Shown here one piece after another: positions 22,549 through 30,587 of a stretch of DNA of 37,718 bases. This DNA comes from Mogibacterium sp. (GTDB taxonomy: Bacteria; Bacillota; Clostridia; Peptostreptococcales; Anaerovoracaceae): NCBI GenBank assembly GCA_017510725.1, contig JAFWMD010000021.1:1-37718 (forward strand), written 5' to 3'. Each line of letters starts with the position of its first letter. Position 1 is the first letter of the stretch. The notes under the pieces were generated by a model that made no database searches, was not told the DNA's origin, and was given only the letters and a program-made list of their open reading frames with translations. A program made the translations under genes and the position numbers.

Positions 22549-23180
22549 TTCTGTTCCTCCAGCAATTTCTTATAGTAAGCTTTTGCCTGATACAGTGCTC
22601 CTGCAGGATTGTGGGCCAGAACTCTGTCCTTGGCGACCAGTGTTGTTACAAGCGCTTTGGAATACTTGTAGAACAGGCTGTCATGGCCAACACATAATCC
22701 CATAACAACATTGAAATCAGTATCTGCATGATTGAGCACCTCGGCCTGCATTATCGGATTGCACATGACAGCACCGGTTCTGGTTATGTCCTCTTCTGCA
22801 ACACCTACACCGGTTTTCAGGAATGACCCGATTTTACATACAGCCCCATACACCTCAAATCCGTTTTTTCTCAGAATGCGTGCAAGGACCCGGCTTTCAT
22901 CGATAAGGCCGACACAGGTTGCAATACCGATTTTCCTGTATCCCATACGGCTGGCAAACTCAACGACTTCCTCCACGCGTGTGTACCTGAGGTAGAACTC
23001 GTTCTCTATCTGCGCGGAGATTACGGAGACTTTTCTGTTCTCCTCATCCTCATACAGGCTGCTCACCTTTTCTATAGTCTCTTCAGACAGTTCCGCTGTT
23101 AGGCAGAATTCCGGGTACTCACTATCTCTCGTCTGACAGTTCAGGATACCGCAGTCTACACATGTTTTCTTTTCGTTCAT
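22545..23180 (-). CDS. DUF1847 domain-containing protein (Cys-rich)
   Basis: 211 residues. The N-terminus holds a Cys cluster (TCVDCGILNCQ, then Cys26). The diagnostic C-terminal half carries MCNPIMQAEVLN, VMGLCVGHDSLFYKYS and KDRVLAHNPAGALY. I recognise this as DUF1847, a putative metal-binding family common in anaerobes, without an established reaction. No membrane segment is seen. GAGGA lies close before the ATG. It forms a two-gene unit with the overlapping SGNH hydrolase gene. Confidence 0.85.
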   Translation of the reverse strand: MNEKKTCVDCGILNCQTRDSEYPEFCLTAELSEETIEKVSSLYEDEENRKVSVISAQIENEFYLRYTRVEEVVEFASRMGYRKIGIATCVGLIDESRVLARILRKNGFEVYGAVCKIGSFLKTGVGVAEEDITRTGAVMCNPIMQAEVLNHADTDFNVVMGLCVGHDSLFYKYSKALVTTLVAKDRVLAHNPAGALYQAKAYYKKLLEEQK

Positions 23181-23248
23181 ATTATCCTCATAATTTCGAT
23201 TCTTTTGGTAATATTGGTTGCTTCAGTAATGATATCCGCTATGTCTGC

Positions 23249-23473
23249 ATGGATGTGGCAACGCGTATGAATTCTCTCATAACCGGATTGTTTGAGGAAG
23301 GTGCAATGCGGCGCGGGATCCCGATGTGCAGGGTCAGGCATGATCTTCTGGATTCAACATCAGTTTCTCACAAAGAAATGCGCAGCGATGTGAACCGGTT
23401 CATGCAGACAGTCATGAACGAGAGCCCTCTCGATGCATCCTTGCTGCAATTAGATGATGACGACAGCTGGTAA
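23249..23473 (+). pseudogene. Unrecognised open frame, possibly the remnant of a larger gene
   Basis: A 74-codon frame, MDVATRMNSLITGLFEEG to the acidic end LDDDDSW, with codon choice like neighbouring genes. It has no ribosome binding site at any Met, and its upstream extension runs antisense into the DUF1847 gene. I do not recognise the family. It could be the 3' part of a decayed gene between DUF1847 and the HxlR regulator; its stop lies 4 nt from the convergent HxlR stop. Confidence 0.3.
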
Positions 23474-23477
23474 AGGT

Positions 23478-23810
23478 TTATTCTCTGTTTTGCTCTCCCC
23501 AGATACACAACTGATCAAGAACCTTCATAAGTGATTTTCCTCTCTCACTTAAGCTGTACTCGACCTTAGGGGGTATCTGAGGATACTCCGTTCTGATAAT
23601 CAGATGATCGGATTCGAGCTCCTTCAGATTCGAACTGAGAGTCTTATCAGAAATATTCTTCAGATATCTTTTCAATTCATTGAACCTTACAGGCTCATAT
23701 TCCATAAGGCAGTACAGGATTACCATTTTGTGTTTGCCGGAAATCAGTGACAGGGTATAGCTGAAACCGGTATCCTCAAAATTAGCCTTCTCAATATATT
23801 TCTTTATCAT
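23478..23810 (-). CDS. HxlR-family winged-helix transcriptional regulator
   Basis: 110 residues, normal for HxlR/YodB-type regulators, which sense redox or electrophile stress. The wHTH is seen in SLISGKHKMVILYCLMEYEP, RFNELKRYLKNISDKTLSSN, LKELESDHLIIRTEYPQIPP and KVEYSLSERGKSL. The start MIKKYIEKANF at 23810 has AAAGGAAA 4 nt upstream; the frame stays open much further upstream, but those codons run antisense through the flavin reductase gene and are not used. A single Cys near the N-terminal wHTH (ILYCLM) could be redox-active. Divergent from the flavin reductase, which it probably controls. Confidence 0.9.
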   Translation of the reverse strand: MIKKYIEKANFEDTGFSYTLSLISGKHKMVILYCLMEYEPVRFNELKRYLKNISDKTLSSNLKELESDHLIIRTEYPQIPPKVEYSLSERGKSLMKVLDQLCIWGEQNRE

Positions 23811-23851
23811 ACGCTTTCCTTTAGGATAGTACCTTTCATTAATATCAGTAC

Positions 23852-23879
23852 TTGAATATTTTTCCTGTGCGACTAGAAT
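23852..23879 (+). promoter_or_regulatory. Promoter of the flavin reductase gene, with nearby HxlR-type half-sites
   Basis: TTGAAT (23852-23857), a 16-nt spacer and TAGAAT (23874-23879). Between the divergent genes the inverted half-sites TAGTAC (23827-23832) and GTACTT (23848-23853) lie 15 nt apart. They are candidates for binding by the HxlR protein. Confidence 0.5.
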
Positions 23880-23933
23880 TCTATTCGGGATGATTAATCC
23901 TGTCAATCTGATTAATGAAAAGAGGTGCTCAGC

Positions 23934-24497
23934 ATGAGAAAAAAGCTTAATATCACGGAAGGTATTTTCCCAATGCCTGTCCTGATGGTAACAACATATA
24001 ACGAAGACGGCAGCGTTAATGTAATGAATGCCGCATGGGGAACGATGCAGGAAAGAGGGCACGTAGCTCTTAATCTGACTGAATCCCATAAGACCGTACA
24101 GAACATAAAGTCCAGAGGTGCATTCACTGTAAGCATTGCAGATGCAGATCATCTGGTTGAAGCTGATTATTTTGGAGTTGAATCCGGCAACAGAGTCCCT
24201 GACAAGTTTGCCAGAAGCGGACTCACGGCAAGCAAAGCCGAAGCTGTTGATGCCCCTGTTATCAATGAGTTCCCTCTTTGCCTTGAATGTGAATTCATTG
24301 AGTACCAGAATAATGAGTATGGATGCGGTGTAATCGGCAAAGTCGTAAATGTTACTGCAGATGAAAAAGTACTGGTTGAAGGGAAACTGGATATGTCTCT
24401 CGTCAATGCCATAGCTTTTGACCCATATACGCATGGATACTACAAAGTAACCGAGCGAGTCGGTGAAGCTTTCAAAGACGGTCTTAAGTTGAAATAG
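23934..24497 (+). CDS. Flavin reductase family protein (FMN-binding split barrel)
   Basis: 187 residues. The family pattern is read from FPMPVLMVTTYNEDGSVNVM, NAAWGTMQERGHVALNLTES, HKTVQNIKSRGAFTVSIAD and DHLVEADYFGVESGNRVPDK; the end AFDPYTHGYYKV is also typical. Members bind FMN and reduce flavins or act as flavoredoxins in anaerobes; the partner is unknown. The ATG at 23934 is used because AGAGGTG lies 6 nt upstream; the in-frame GTG at 23925 lies within that ribosome site. Divergent from hxlR and closed by the terminator at 24537. Confidence 0.88.
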   Translation: MRKKLNITEGIFPMPVLMVTTYNEDGSVNVMNAAWGTMQERGHVALNLTESHKTVQNIKSRGAFTVSIADADHLVEADYFGVESGNRVPDKFARSGLTASKAEAVDAPVINEFPLCLECEFIEYQNNEYGCGVIGKVVNVTADEKVLVEGKLDMSLVNAIAFDPYTHGYYKVTERVGEAFKDGLKLK

Positions 24498-24536
24498 CCC
24501 CGGAATTCAACAAAGGAGTCTGTACTTACAATAAAA

Positions 24537-24574
24537 AACGGCCCTGAGATCAGGCATCTCAGAGCTGTTTTTTT
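24537..24574. terminator. Bidirectional terminator between the flavin reductase and lipoprotein genes
   Basis: AACGGC (24537-24542) with GCTGTT (24564-24569) and CTGAGAT (24544-24550) with ATCTCAG (24556-24562) form a 13-bp stem broken by one C-A mismatch. T5 follows on the plus strand, and A6 before the stem gives T6 on the minus strand. Confidence 0.88.
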
Positions 24575-24591
24575 AGCTGTATCAAGGCAGT

Positions 24592-25077
24592 TTATTCAAC
24601 TGAAAAAGTTATTTCTACATTATTTCCGCCAAGAAGGTCCTTAAGCTCCTCATCGCTTTTGTTTTCTATGTGCCCAAGCCTGGTGTATGACCACGAGTTG
24701 CTTCCGTAAAACACAACTATGTTGTTACCCGTATACAGCACTATGTCTCCCGGCTCTGTTGTGATGCTGACATCATTGCTTGGCAGATCAGTGCCAATGG
24801 ATCCTACCTGTTCAAAACCGCCGTACATGGATGTATCGATCGTAAGCGGCGACTCTGCGGCAAGTTTTGCCAGAGCTTTCACGGATTCATTATTCTCCCA
24901 TGTGACTTCTGCCTTTTCGCCATTTATTGACATCGTAATGGATATCATATCAGAACCCTCCTCTGTGCTAATTGTCTCTTTGTCGGAAACCGTGCTTTGC
25001 TGACTCTCATTTTTGACGGAACACGAGGTCAGCAGTACCAGCATCAATACCAGAGCAACGATCATCACTCTTTTCAT
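24592..25077 (-). CDS. Lipoprotein with cyclophilin-like domain
   Basis: 161 residues. The lipoprotein signal MKRVMIVALVLMLVLLTSC has its lipobox LTSC with Cys19, and an acidic Ser-rich linker runs to about residue 42. The rest matches the cyclophilin-like fold found in Clostridia (PF18050-type): ISITMSINGEKAEVTWENNE, SMYGGFEQVGSIG, PGDIVLYTGNNIVVFYG and NSWSYTRLGHI. Catalytic prolyl-isomerase residues of true cyclophilins are not evident, so the function is unknown. AGAGGTG lies 7 nt before the start. Third gene of the minus-strand operon 26343-24592 that diverges from the LysR gene. Confidence 0.85.
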   Translation of the reverse strand: MKRVMIVALVLMLVLLTSCSVKNESQQSTVSDKETISTEEGSDMISITMSINGEKAEVTWENNESVKALAKLAAESPLTIDTSMYGGFEQVGSIGTDLPSNDVSITTEPGDIVLYTGNNIVVFYGSNSWSYTRLGHIENKSDEELKDLLGGNNVEITFSVE

Positions 25078-25094
25078 GTCAGAACACCTCTGTT

Positions 25095-26093
25095 CTACAG
25101 ATATTTTTCAAAGAAGGCCTGCAGCCTGTCGAAAGGAATGGCATTATTATCACCACCGTCATAAAGATCCGTGTGTGTAGCCCCTTCAATCACGAGCAGT
25201 TCCTTGTTGTCAGCATACTTATTGCCGTTGACCATGTTATCAAATGCATCCTTTCCGAAGTAGAAAGAATGAGCCTTGTCGCCATGCATCACCATTACTG
25301 CGCTTCTTATCTCATTTGAATACTTCAGGATCGGCTGGTTCATGAATGATTCGCAGCCAATCACGTTCCATCCGCCATTCGAATTGAGCGATCTTGCGTG
25401 ATATCCTCTGTCTGTCTTGTAGTATGAGTGGTAATCCTTTACGAAGTATGGTGCATCATCAGGCAGTGGATCGATGACACCGCCGCCGAGTGCATACTCT
25501 CCTGCCTTAAGATCTGCGAGTCTCTGTGCACACAGCGCAGCTCTGTGAGCATAGCGCTGTTCCTCACTGTCTTCGGAATCAAAGTAACCGTTTGCGTTGA
25601 CTCTGGTCATGTCATACATGGTTGAAGCGACTGTCGCCTTGATTCTTGTGTCAAGAGCTGCAGTATTTATCGCCATTCCTCCCCATCCGCAGATGCCGAT
25701 TATGCCGATACGCTCAGGATCGACCCTGTCATTAAGAGACAGGAAATCCACTGCTGCCATGAAGTCTTCAGTATTGATATCAGGTGACGCCATATATCTA
25801 GGCTGCCCTCCGCTTTCACCGGTAAAAGACGGGTCAAATGCTATTGTGAGAAATCCTCTCTCAGCCATCGTCTGCGCATAGAGACCTGAGCACTGTTCCT
25901 TGACTGCGCCAGATGGTCCGCTGACGGCAATTGCAGGAAGCTTTCCCTCTGCATCCTTAGGTGCATACATGTCTGCTGCAAGTGTGATGCCATAACGGTT
26001 AACAAATGTTACTTTGCTGTGATCCACCTTATCGCTCTTCGCAAAAGTCTTATCCCATTCCTGTACCAGTGTAAGTTCCTCTTTATTGATCAT
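25095..26093 (-). CDS. Alpha/beta hydrolase with Cys nucleophile (dienelactone-hydrolase-like)
   Basis: 332 residues, no signal peptide. The nucleophile elbow GICGWGG holds Cys135 instead of Ser, as in dienelactone hydrolases and YcjY-type relatives. The oxyanion region is AVSGPSGAVKEQ, the acid is probably Asp in MHGDKAHSFYF, and the His is in EGATHTDLYD. FDPSFTGESGGQPRYMASP is a conserved loop of this subgroup. The substrate is unknown; esters or thioesters are plausible. GGAGA lies 6 nt before the start. Genes upstream and downstream are 25 and 17 nt away, forming an operon with the 74-aa protein and the lipoprotein, controlled by the divergent LysR (inference). Confidence 0.88.
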   Translation of the reverse strand: MINKEELTLVQEWDKTFAKSDKVDHSKVTFVNRYGITLAADMYAPKDAEGKLPAIAVSGPSGAVKEQCSGLYAQTMAERGFLTIAFDPSFTGESGGQPRYMASPDINTEDFMAAVDFLSLNDRVDPERIGIIGICGWGGMAINTAALDTRIKATVASTMYDMTRVNANGYFDSEDSEEQRYAHRAALCAQRLADLKAGEYALGGGVIDPLPDDAPYFVKDYHSYYKTDRGYHARSLNSNGGWNVIGCESFMNQPILKYSNEIRSAVMVMHGDKAHSFYFGKDAFDNMVNGNKYADNKELLVIEGATHTDLYDGGDNNAIPFDRLQAFFEKYL

Positions 26094-26118
26094 TTCCGTT
26101 CTCCTTTTATCCCTTTTA

Positions 26119-26343
26119 TTACCTGTTGTTTTCTGCTGTTCTTATGAGATGATCCAGGCAGTCTACTCTGCGCTGATTCCTGTGAAGCTCTTCTATCAGA
26201 TCGCATCTGCATCTTCTCAGGCATTTTACGATCTCATCATCAAATCCAGCTTCATACAGATTGCGCACTCTGTCGATATCCGTACGGCTGCATCCTGCAT
26301 CACCCATATTTGCCATTATTCTTTCAATATCCGTGTTCTTCAT
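26119..26343 (-). CDS. Small conserved protein of unknown function
   Basis: 74 residues, mostly charged helices: MKNTDIERIMANMGDAGCS, then RVRNLYEAGFDDEIVKCLRR and CRCDLIEELHRNQRRVDCLD. It resembles the dimerisation/C-terminal helix region of MerR-type regulators and the small proteins often found beside alpha/beta hydrolases in Clostridia, but lacks a DNA-binding head. No Shine-Dalgarno sequence is visible before the ATG, unlike every neighbour, so translation may be weak or leaderless. First gene of the operon divergent from LysR; the intergenic space is 94 nt. Confidence 0.7.
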   Translation of the reverse strand: MKNTDIERIMANMGDAGCSRTDIDRVRNLYEAGFDDEIVKCLRRCRCDLIEELHRNQRRVDCLDHLIRTAENNR

Positions 26344-26360
26344 GTCTGTATGTTAATGCA

Positions 26361-26389
26361 TTGCATTGATATTCGCTAATGGTTATAAT
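26361..26389 (+). promoter_or_regulatory. Promoter of the LysR gene
   Basis: TTGCAT (26361-26366), a 17-nt spacer and consensus TATAAT (26384-26389), 48 nt before the start codon. Confidence 0.65.
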
Positions 26390-26405
26390 GAATATCATGA
26401 TATTC
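26390..26405. promoter_or_regulatory. 16-bp palindrome at the LysR transcription start, probable operator
   Basis: GAATATCATGATATTC is a perfect palindrome directly after the -10 box, with an extra half-like ATATCAT at 26415-26421. It is well placed for autorepression by the LysR protein. Confidence 0.55.
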
Positions 26406-26437
26406 TATTTATTTATATCATTGAAAGGAGCCTTTTT

Positions 26438-27322
26438 ATGGATATCCGCAGCTTAAGGTATTTCCTCGCAGTCGCCAGAGAAGAAAACATGACCAGGGCG
26501 GCAGAACTGCTGCATGTTACTCAGCCTACACTGTCCAAGACTCTCAAGTCTCTGGAAGAAGAACTCGGAAAAAAGCTGTTCAAACGCAGGAGTTTCAGCA
26601 TAAGGCTGACAGATGAAGGCATGCTTCTTCGTGACAGGGCCGAAGATCTTGTTGCGATGGCTGACAAGATTGAAAAGGAATTCATATCGCTCGATGAGAT
26701 AACCGGCGGTGACCTCTACTTCGGTCTGGCCGAATCGTATCAGATGCGGTATCTCGCACGTGAGATCCGCAGATTCAAAGCGGCATACCCGGGTCTTAAT
26801 TATCATATTACGAGTGGCGATACTGAGCAGGTCACGGAAAAGCTGGACAAGGGACTCCTTGATTTTGCCGTTATTTGCAGCGAACTCCCTGACAGCCGCA
26901 AATACGATTACATCACTTTTCCCGAAAAGGATATCTGGGGAGCAGTCATGCCTGCCTCGCACCCGCTTGCAATAAAAAAGGCCATCACCGTTGATGACCT
27001 TATGGGAGAACCATTATTCTGTTCAGAGCAGAGCTGGCACCGCGAAATAAGTGAGTGGGCGGGTGACCGGGCCGGCGAACTCCGCCTTGAAGGATCTTTC
27101 CGCCTCTCATATAATGGCTCGATGTTTGCTCTTGAAGGTCTGGGAATACTGCTGACTTTTGAACATCTGGTTGATTGTTCTGAAAACAGCGGACTGGTAT
27201 TCAGGCCTCTTGACCCTGTCAAGGAGTCCAGCTTCTATCTCATATGGAGCAAGTACCAGACATTCACGCCAATAGCTGAAAGGTTTCTATCCCAGATCAC
27301 TCAGTCTTTCTCAGAAAAGTAA
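26438..27322 (+). CDS. LysR-family transcriptional regulator
   Basis: 294 residues. The N-terminal wHTH is typical: MDIRSLRYFLAVAREENMTR, AAELLHVTQPTLSKTLKSLE and EELGKKLFKRR. The substrate-binding domain runs from about residue 88 to the end (GDLYFGLAESYQMRYLAREI at its start). The start at 26438 has AAAGGAG 7 nt upstream; the open frame before it includes the promoter and is not used. Divergent from the alpha/beta-hydrolase operon, the usual LysR arrangement, so that operon is its likely target. The effector is unknown. The stop lies 17 nt from the convergent chromate-transporter gene, with no hairpin between. Confidence 0.93.
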   Translation: MDIRSLRYFLAVAREENMTRAAELLHVTQPTLSKTLKSLEEELGKKLFKRRSFSIRLTDEGMLLRDRAEDLVAMADKIEKEFISLDEITGGDLYFGLAESYQMRYLAREIRRFKAAYPGLNYHITSGDTEQVTEKLDKGLLDFAVICSELPDSRKYDYITFPEKDIWGAVMPASHPLAIKKAITVDDLMGEPLFCSEQSWHREISEWAGDRAGELRLEGSFRLSYNGSMFALEGLGILLTFEHLVDCSENSGLVFRPLDPVKESSFYLIWSKYQTFTPIAERFLSQITQSFSEK

Positions 27323-27339
27323 AAAACAATTCCTGAAAA

Positions 27340-27903
27340 TCACATCCCCAATATAACACCGACGACAGCAGAAAATGCTATAAAGAAAATAGGATGGATC
27401 TTCTTGAGCGGTGTATACGAAAAACACACAAACACTACCGCAGCAAGAATAACCGCTGGCCAGTAAATCATCTGTGTCATCCCACTATCTCCTGCAGGAT
27501 TCATCAGCGCTATCCTGGCAACCTGAAGGAGTGCCGCTGTTATCAGCCCTACAGATGCGGCTCTCAGACCATAAAAGACTGAATCCACTATCCTGGATTC
27601 CCGGAACTTGTTCAGAAAGCCGGAAATTATCAGAATGATTATAAGTGAAGGAAAGACCAGTCCCAGTGTAGAGATAATACCTCCAGGTACTCCTCCGGCG
27701 GTATACCCGGCATATGTAGCCATATTGACCCCTATAGGTCCGGGTGTTGACTCGGAGACAGCGATCATGTCTGCAAGCTGCCCCGACGTGAACCAGCCTG
27801 TTCTGTTTCCAAGGTCACTGAGGAATGGTATTGTAGCCAGTCCGCCGCCGACAGCAAACAGCCCGACCTTACAGAATTCAAGGAAAAGGCGGATATATAT
27901 CAT
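27340..27903 (-). CDS. Chromate transporter family protein, second half-subunit
   Basis: 187 residues with five or six membrane helices; a single CHR domain. Signatures: LEFCKVGLFAVGGGLATIPF, the acidic-Pro motif AVSESTPGPIGVNMATYAGY, and GGVPGGIISTLGLVFPSL. In Bacillota, pairs of half-length CHR proteins form one transporter; the natural substrate may be chromate/sulfate or another anion. The start at 27903 overlaps the stop of the first half by 4 nt (ATGA), with GGGGGAAG upstream; longer N-terminal extensions in the same frame would overlap the partner gene and are rejected. Confidence 0.86.
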   Translation of the reverse strand: MIYIRLFLEFCKVGLFAVGGGLATIPFLSDLGNRTGWFTSGQLADMIAVSESTPGPIGVNMATYAGYTAGGVPGGIISTLGLVFPSLIIILIISGFLNKFRESRIVDSVFYGLRAASVGLITAALLQVARIALMNPAGDSGMTQMIYWPAVILAAVVFVCFSYTPLKKIHPIFFIAFSAVVGVILGM

Positions 27904-28502
27904 TCTTCTCTTCCCCCTTTCATTGAACGCTGAATGCTTCTTATTGCGAAGCCTGCTATACCTGAAATGACCACAAGGAATACCGGTGAGGTTATTGTAT
28001 TCCATACATGTGCGAGATTTTCAGGAGTAGCCAGAAAATTGCCCGCGGCTGCAAGCGCCAGTACTGCGATATATATGATCCTTGTCGGCCAGTCCTTGAC
28101 GGCTCCTTTAAACAGCTTAATGACGCTCACCAGTATCAGTGCCGTGACACATGCGCGGATACCATTGAATGCATGCGCTACGATCACACTGTCCATGAAG
28201 CTGCTCAGGAAGGCTGCTATGATCAGAATAAGTACAGCCGGAATGGTCACCACCCCAAGTGTTGCGACTATTCCTCCGGCGATCCCTGCCTGTTTTGCAC
28301 CTATAAACGTTGCCGTATTTACAGCTATTACTCCGGGAGTACACTGTCCTACAGCGTAATAATCAGTCAGCTGTTCGGATGTTGCCCATTTTTTGTTTTC
28401 AACAATTTCCCTCTGAAGGATAGGCAGCATCGCGTATCCTCCGCCAAACATCATGCCTCCGATTTTTGTGAAGGTAAGATACAGATCGATCAAAATATGC
28501 AT
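27900..28502 (-). CDS. Chromate transporter family protein, first half-subunit
   Basis: 200 residues, single CHR domain with about six helices: FTKIGGMMFGGGYAMLPILQ, the acidic WATSEQLTDYYAVGQCTPG and VIAVNTATFIGAKQAGIAGG. Forms the other half of the transporter encoded by the overlapping downstream gene. The C-terminal tail RSIQRSMKGGREE is basic and cytosolic. GGAGA lies 8 nt before the ATG. It follows the DUF3592 gene by 60 nt and may share its transcript. No chromate-resistance regulator is adjacent; the closest regulator is the convergent LysR. Confidence 0.86.
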   Translation of the reverse strand: MHILIDLYLTFTKIGGMMFGGGYAMLPILQREIVENKKWATSEQLTDYYAVGQCTPGVIAVNTATFIGAKQAGIAGGIVATLGVVTIPAVLILIIAAFLSSFMDSVIVAHAFNGIRACVTALILVSVIKLFKGAVKDWPTRIIYIAVLALAAAGNFLATPENLAHVWNTITSPVFLVVISGIAGFAIRSIQRSMKGGREE

Positions 28503-28562
28503 TAATTGTTTCTCCTTAACACCTGCTGCAACTGGTTAATTCGCATTTAATAGTAAGCTAAA

Positions 28563-28868
28563 CTAAATCAGCCTTGCGTTCATCTTGTGCTCAGGGTGAT
28601 ATTTAAGGCGAACACACTGGCCTTCTTCGAGTCCGGCTGTAGGGTTTGATATTATCCCTTCAATTTCTTCCCCATCTTCCGTATGGTATTTTGCATAATA
28701 GTTGAATGTTATGTCTTCTGTTCCGCCTTCATCCTCTATACGCGAGATCACTCCAGTGGTTTCTATCCCGTTTTCCTCGATCTGCTTTTTCATGTTTCGG
28801 GAAATAAACCAGATGACTGCACATATCCCGATAAATACAGCCCACATTATAATGCCTTTTGCATCCAT
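28563..28868 (-). CDS. DUF3592-like membrane-anchored protein
   Basis: 101 residues: one N-terminal transmembrane helix (about 5-23, IIMWAVFIGICAVIWFI) followed by a beta-rich domain with the DUF3592 pattern, ETTGVISRIEDEGGTEDITF, NYYAKYHTEDGEEIEG and LKYHPEHKMNARLI. Function unknown. The ribosome site (AGGAGGGGTGA) is rather far from the ATG, 11 or more nt. Divergent from the alpha-amylase gene. Confidence 0.72.
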   Translation of the reverse strand: MDAKGIIMWAVFIGICAVIWFISRNMKKQIEENGIETTGVISRIEDEGGTEDITFNYYAKYHTEDGEEIEGIISNPTAGLEEGQCVRLKYHPEHKMNARLI

Positions 28869-28964
28869 TTTTTAGACTTCACCCCTCCTGGCGTTTTTTC
28901 TCCATTGCATCTGTCATCACATAGTTGTCCGCCTCATTTATGATAGCACATGAACAGGCATAAT

Positions 28965-28993
28965 TTGACAATGATGCTTCTTTGTGGTAAAAA
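28965..28993 (+). promoter_or_regulatory. Promoter of the alpha-amylase gene
   Basis: TTGACA (28965-28970), a 17-nt spacer and a weak -10 TAAAAA (28988-28993), 85 nt before the start codon. The leader is AT-rich without a clear hairpin. Confidence 0.5.
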
Positions 28994-29078
28994 GTGCAAT
29001 TATATTTTTTATTATTGAACTTTTTCTGCGATTAGCATGAATTTTTGCATCGCAGACTTACATACAGAAGGTACAACT

Positions 29079-30551
29079 ATGGAAACAAACAGAACCATGA
29101 TGCAGTTTTTTGAATGGTATCTGCCGAATGACGGGTTCTGGTGGAAAAGGTGTGCCGCAAAGGCACAGAATCTGGCAGGACTCGGTATAACAGATATCTG
29201 GCTTCCTCCTGCATATAAATGCACATCTCAAAATGATGTAGGCTACAGTATTTACGATCTTTATGATCTCGGAGAATTTGATCAGAAAGGAACAGTACGG
29301 ACAAAGTACGGAACAAAAGAAGAATATATTGAAGCTGTCAAGGCTTTGCATGATGAAGGCATGCTTGTCTATGCTGATATCGTTCTCAATCACAGAATGG
29401 GAGGCGATAAGCTTGAGAAAGTCCGCGCAATACCTGTTTCCCCTGAAAACAGATATCAGCCGATAGGTGATGAACAGACGATCAGTGTATGGTCAAAGTT
29501 CACTTTCCCTGGAAGAAATGATAAATACAGTTCCTTCAAATGGGACCACACCCATTTTACGGCTACAGACTGGGATGAATCATCAAAAGAAACCGGCAAA
29601 ATATATCGTTTTACAGGAAAGGAATGGGAGCCTGATACTGATCAGGAATACGGCAGTTTTGACTACCTTATGGGAATGAATGTCGACATGGAAAACCCGG
29701 AGGTCAACAGCGAACTGAGGAAATGGCTTGAGTGGTATTTAAAGGAGACAGATGTTGACGCCCTGAGACTTGATGCCGTCAAGCATATCAGCTTTTCTTT
29801 CTATCGCGATTTCCTGAAAACGATACGCAGGGATTCCGGAAGAGCATATCCGGCGGTAGGAGAATACTGGAGCGGTGATCCTGACAAGCTTCTCTATTAC
29901 CTTGACTCAGTAGAAAACTCAATGAGCCTGTTTGATGTTGCTCTGCATTTCAATTTCTACCATGCAAGCAAATCGGGCAGTGATTATGATATGAGCAGTA
30001 TCCTTTCCCGCACACTTGTATCTGAAAGGCCTGCTAACGCTGTCACGTTTGTTGACAATCACGACACTCAGCTTGGTCAGAGTCTTCAGTCATTTGTGGA
30101 GGACTGGTTCAAGCAGCTGGCATATTCCATCATACTTCTGAGGAAGGATGGGCTGCCTTGTATATTTTACGCAGACTACTATGGTAACCCGGCACATAAC
30201 CGCCCAATGGTGCCTAACCTTGGTAAGCTTATCAAGCTGAGACACCTTTATTCGTATGGTGACCAGAAAGACTATTTTGATGATAAACACATTGTAGGAT
30301 GGGTCAGGAGCGGTGATGATCAGCATCCCGACTCCGGTTTTGCTGTCCTTTTAAGCAACTCAGAAGGCGGAAGCAAAAAAATGTACATTGGCAAGGACCG
30401 CGCAGGTGTAAAGTACTACGACGCACTGAGTAATAACCTGGAGCCAGTTGTCATTGATAAGGATGGATACGGGGTCTTCACAGTCGGTGATAAAAGTGTT
30501 TCCGTCTGGGTTCTTAAAGGCGCCCTGGAAGAACTTACAGTGAACGAATAA
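29079..30551 (+). CDS. Cytoplasmic alpha-amylase (GH13)
   Basis: 490 residues, no signal peptide, like the intracellular GH13_5 amylases (AmyS/MalS type). It hydrolyses internal alpha-1,4 glucosidic bonds of maltodextrins or glycogen. Conserved regions in order: ADIVLNHRMG (residues 99-108), DALRLDAVKH with nucleophile Asp232, VGEYW with acid/base Glu262, and FVDNHD with Asp329. The start METNRTMMQFFEWYLPNDG is the family beginning. GAAGGT lies 6 nt upstream of the ATG at 29079, whereas the in-frame Met at 29037 lacks one. Single-gene unit; no other starch genes lie nearby, so it probably works on stored glycogen or imported dextrins. Confidence 0.95.
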   Translation: METNRTMMQFFEWYLPNDGFWWKRCAAKAQNLAGLGITDIWLPPAYKCTSQNDVGYSIYDLYDLGEFDQKGTVRTKYGTKEEYIEAVKALHDEGMLVYADIVLNHRMGGDKLEKVRAIPVSPENRYQPIGDEQTISVWSKFTFPGRNDKYSSFKWDHTHFTATDWDESSKETGKIYRFTGKEWEPDTDQEYGSFDYLMGMNVDMENPEVNSELRKWLEWYLKETDVDALRLDAVKHISFSFYRDFLKTIRRDSGRAYPAVGEYWSGDPDKLLYYLDSVENSMSLFDVALHFNFYHASKSGSDYDMSSILSRTLVSERPANAVTFVDNHDTQLGQSLQSFVEDWFKQLAYSIILLRKDGLPCIFYADYYGNPAHNRPMVPNLGKLIKLRHLYSYGDQKDYFDDKHIVGWVRSGDDQHPDSGFAVLLSNSEGGSKKMYIGKDRAGVKYYDALSNNLEPVVIDKDGYGVFTVGDKSVSVWVLKGALEELTVNE

Positions 30552-30553
30552 TA

Positions 30554-30573
30554 ACGACTGTTTCAACAGTCGT
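30554..30573 (+). terminator. Hairpin after the alpha-amylase gene
   Basis: ACGACTG (30554-30560) and CAGTCGT (30567-30573) form a 7-bp stem (9 if the loop closes further). No T-run follows (CTCTGG), so termination would be weak or aided. Confidence 0.45.
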
Positions 30574-30587
30574 CTCTGGTGGAGGAC

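Noticed and set aside
23811-24434. N-terminal extension of the HxlR frame to 318 residues.
   Set aside because: The extension runs antisense through the flavin reductase gene; the family is about 110 residues, and a ribosome site marks the start at 23810.
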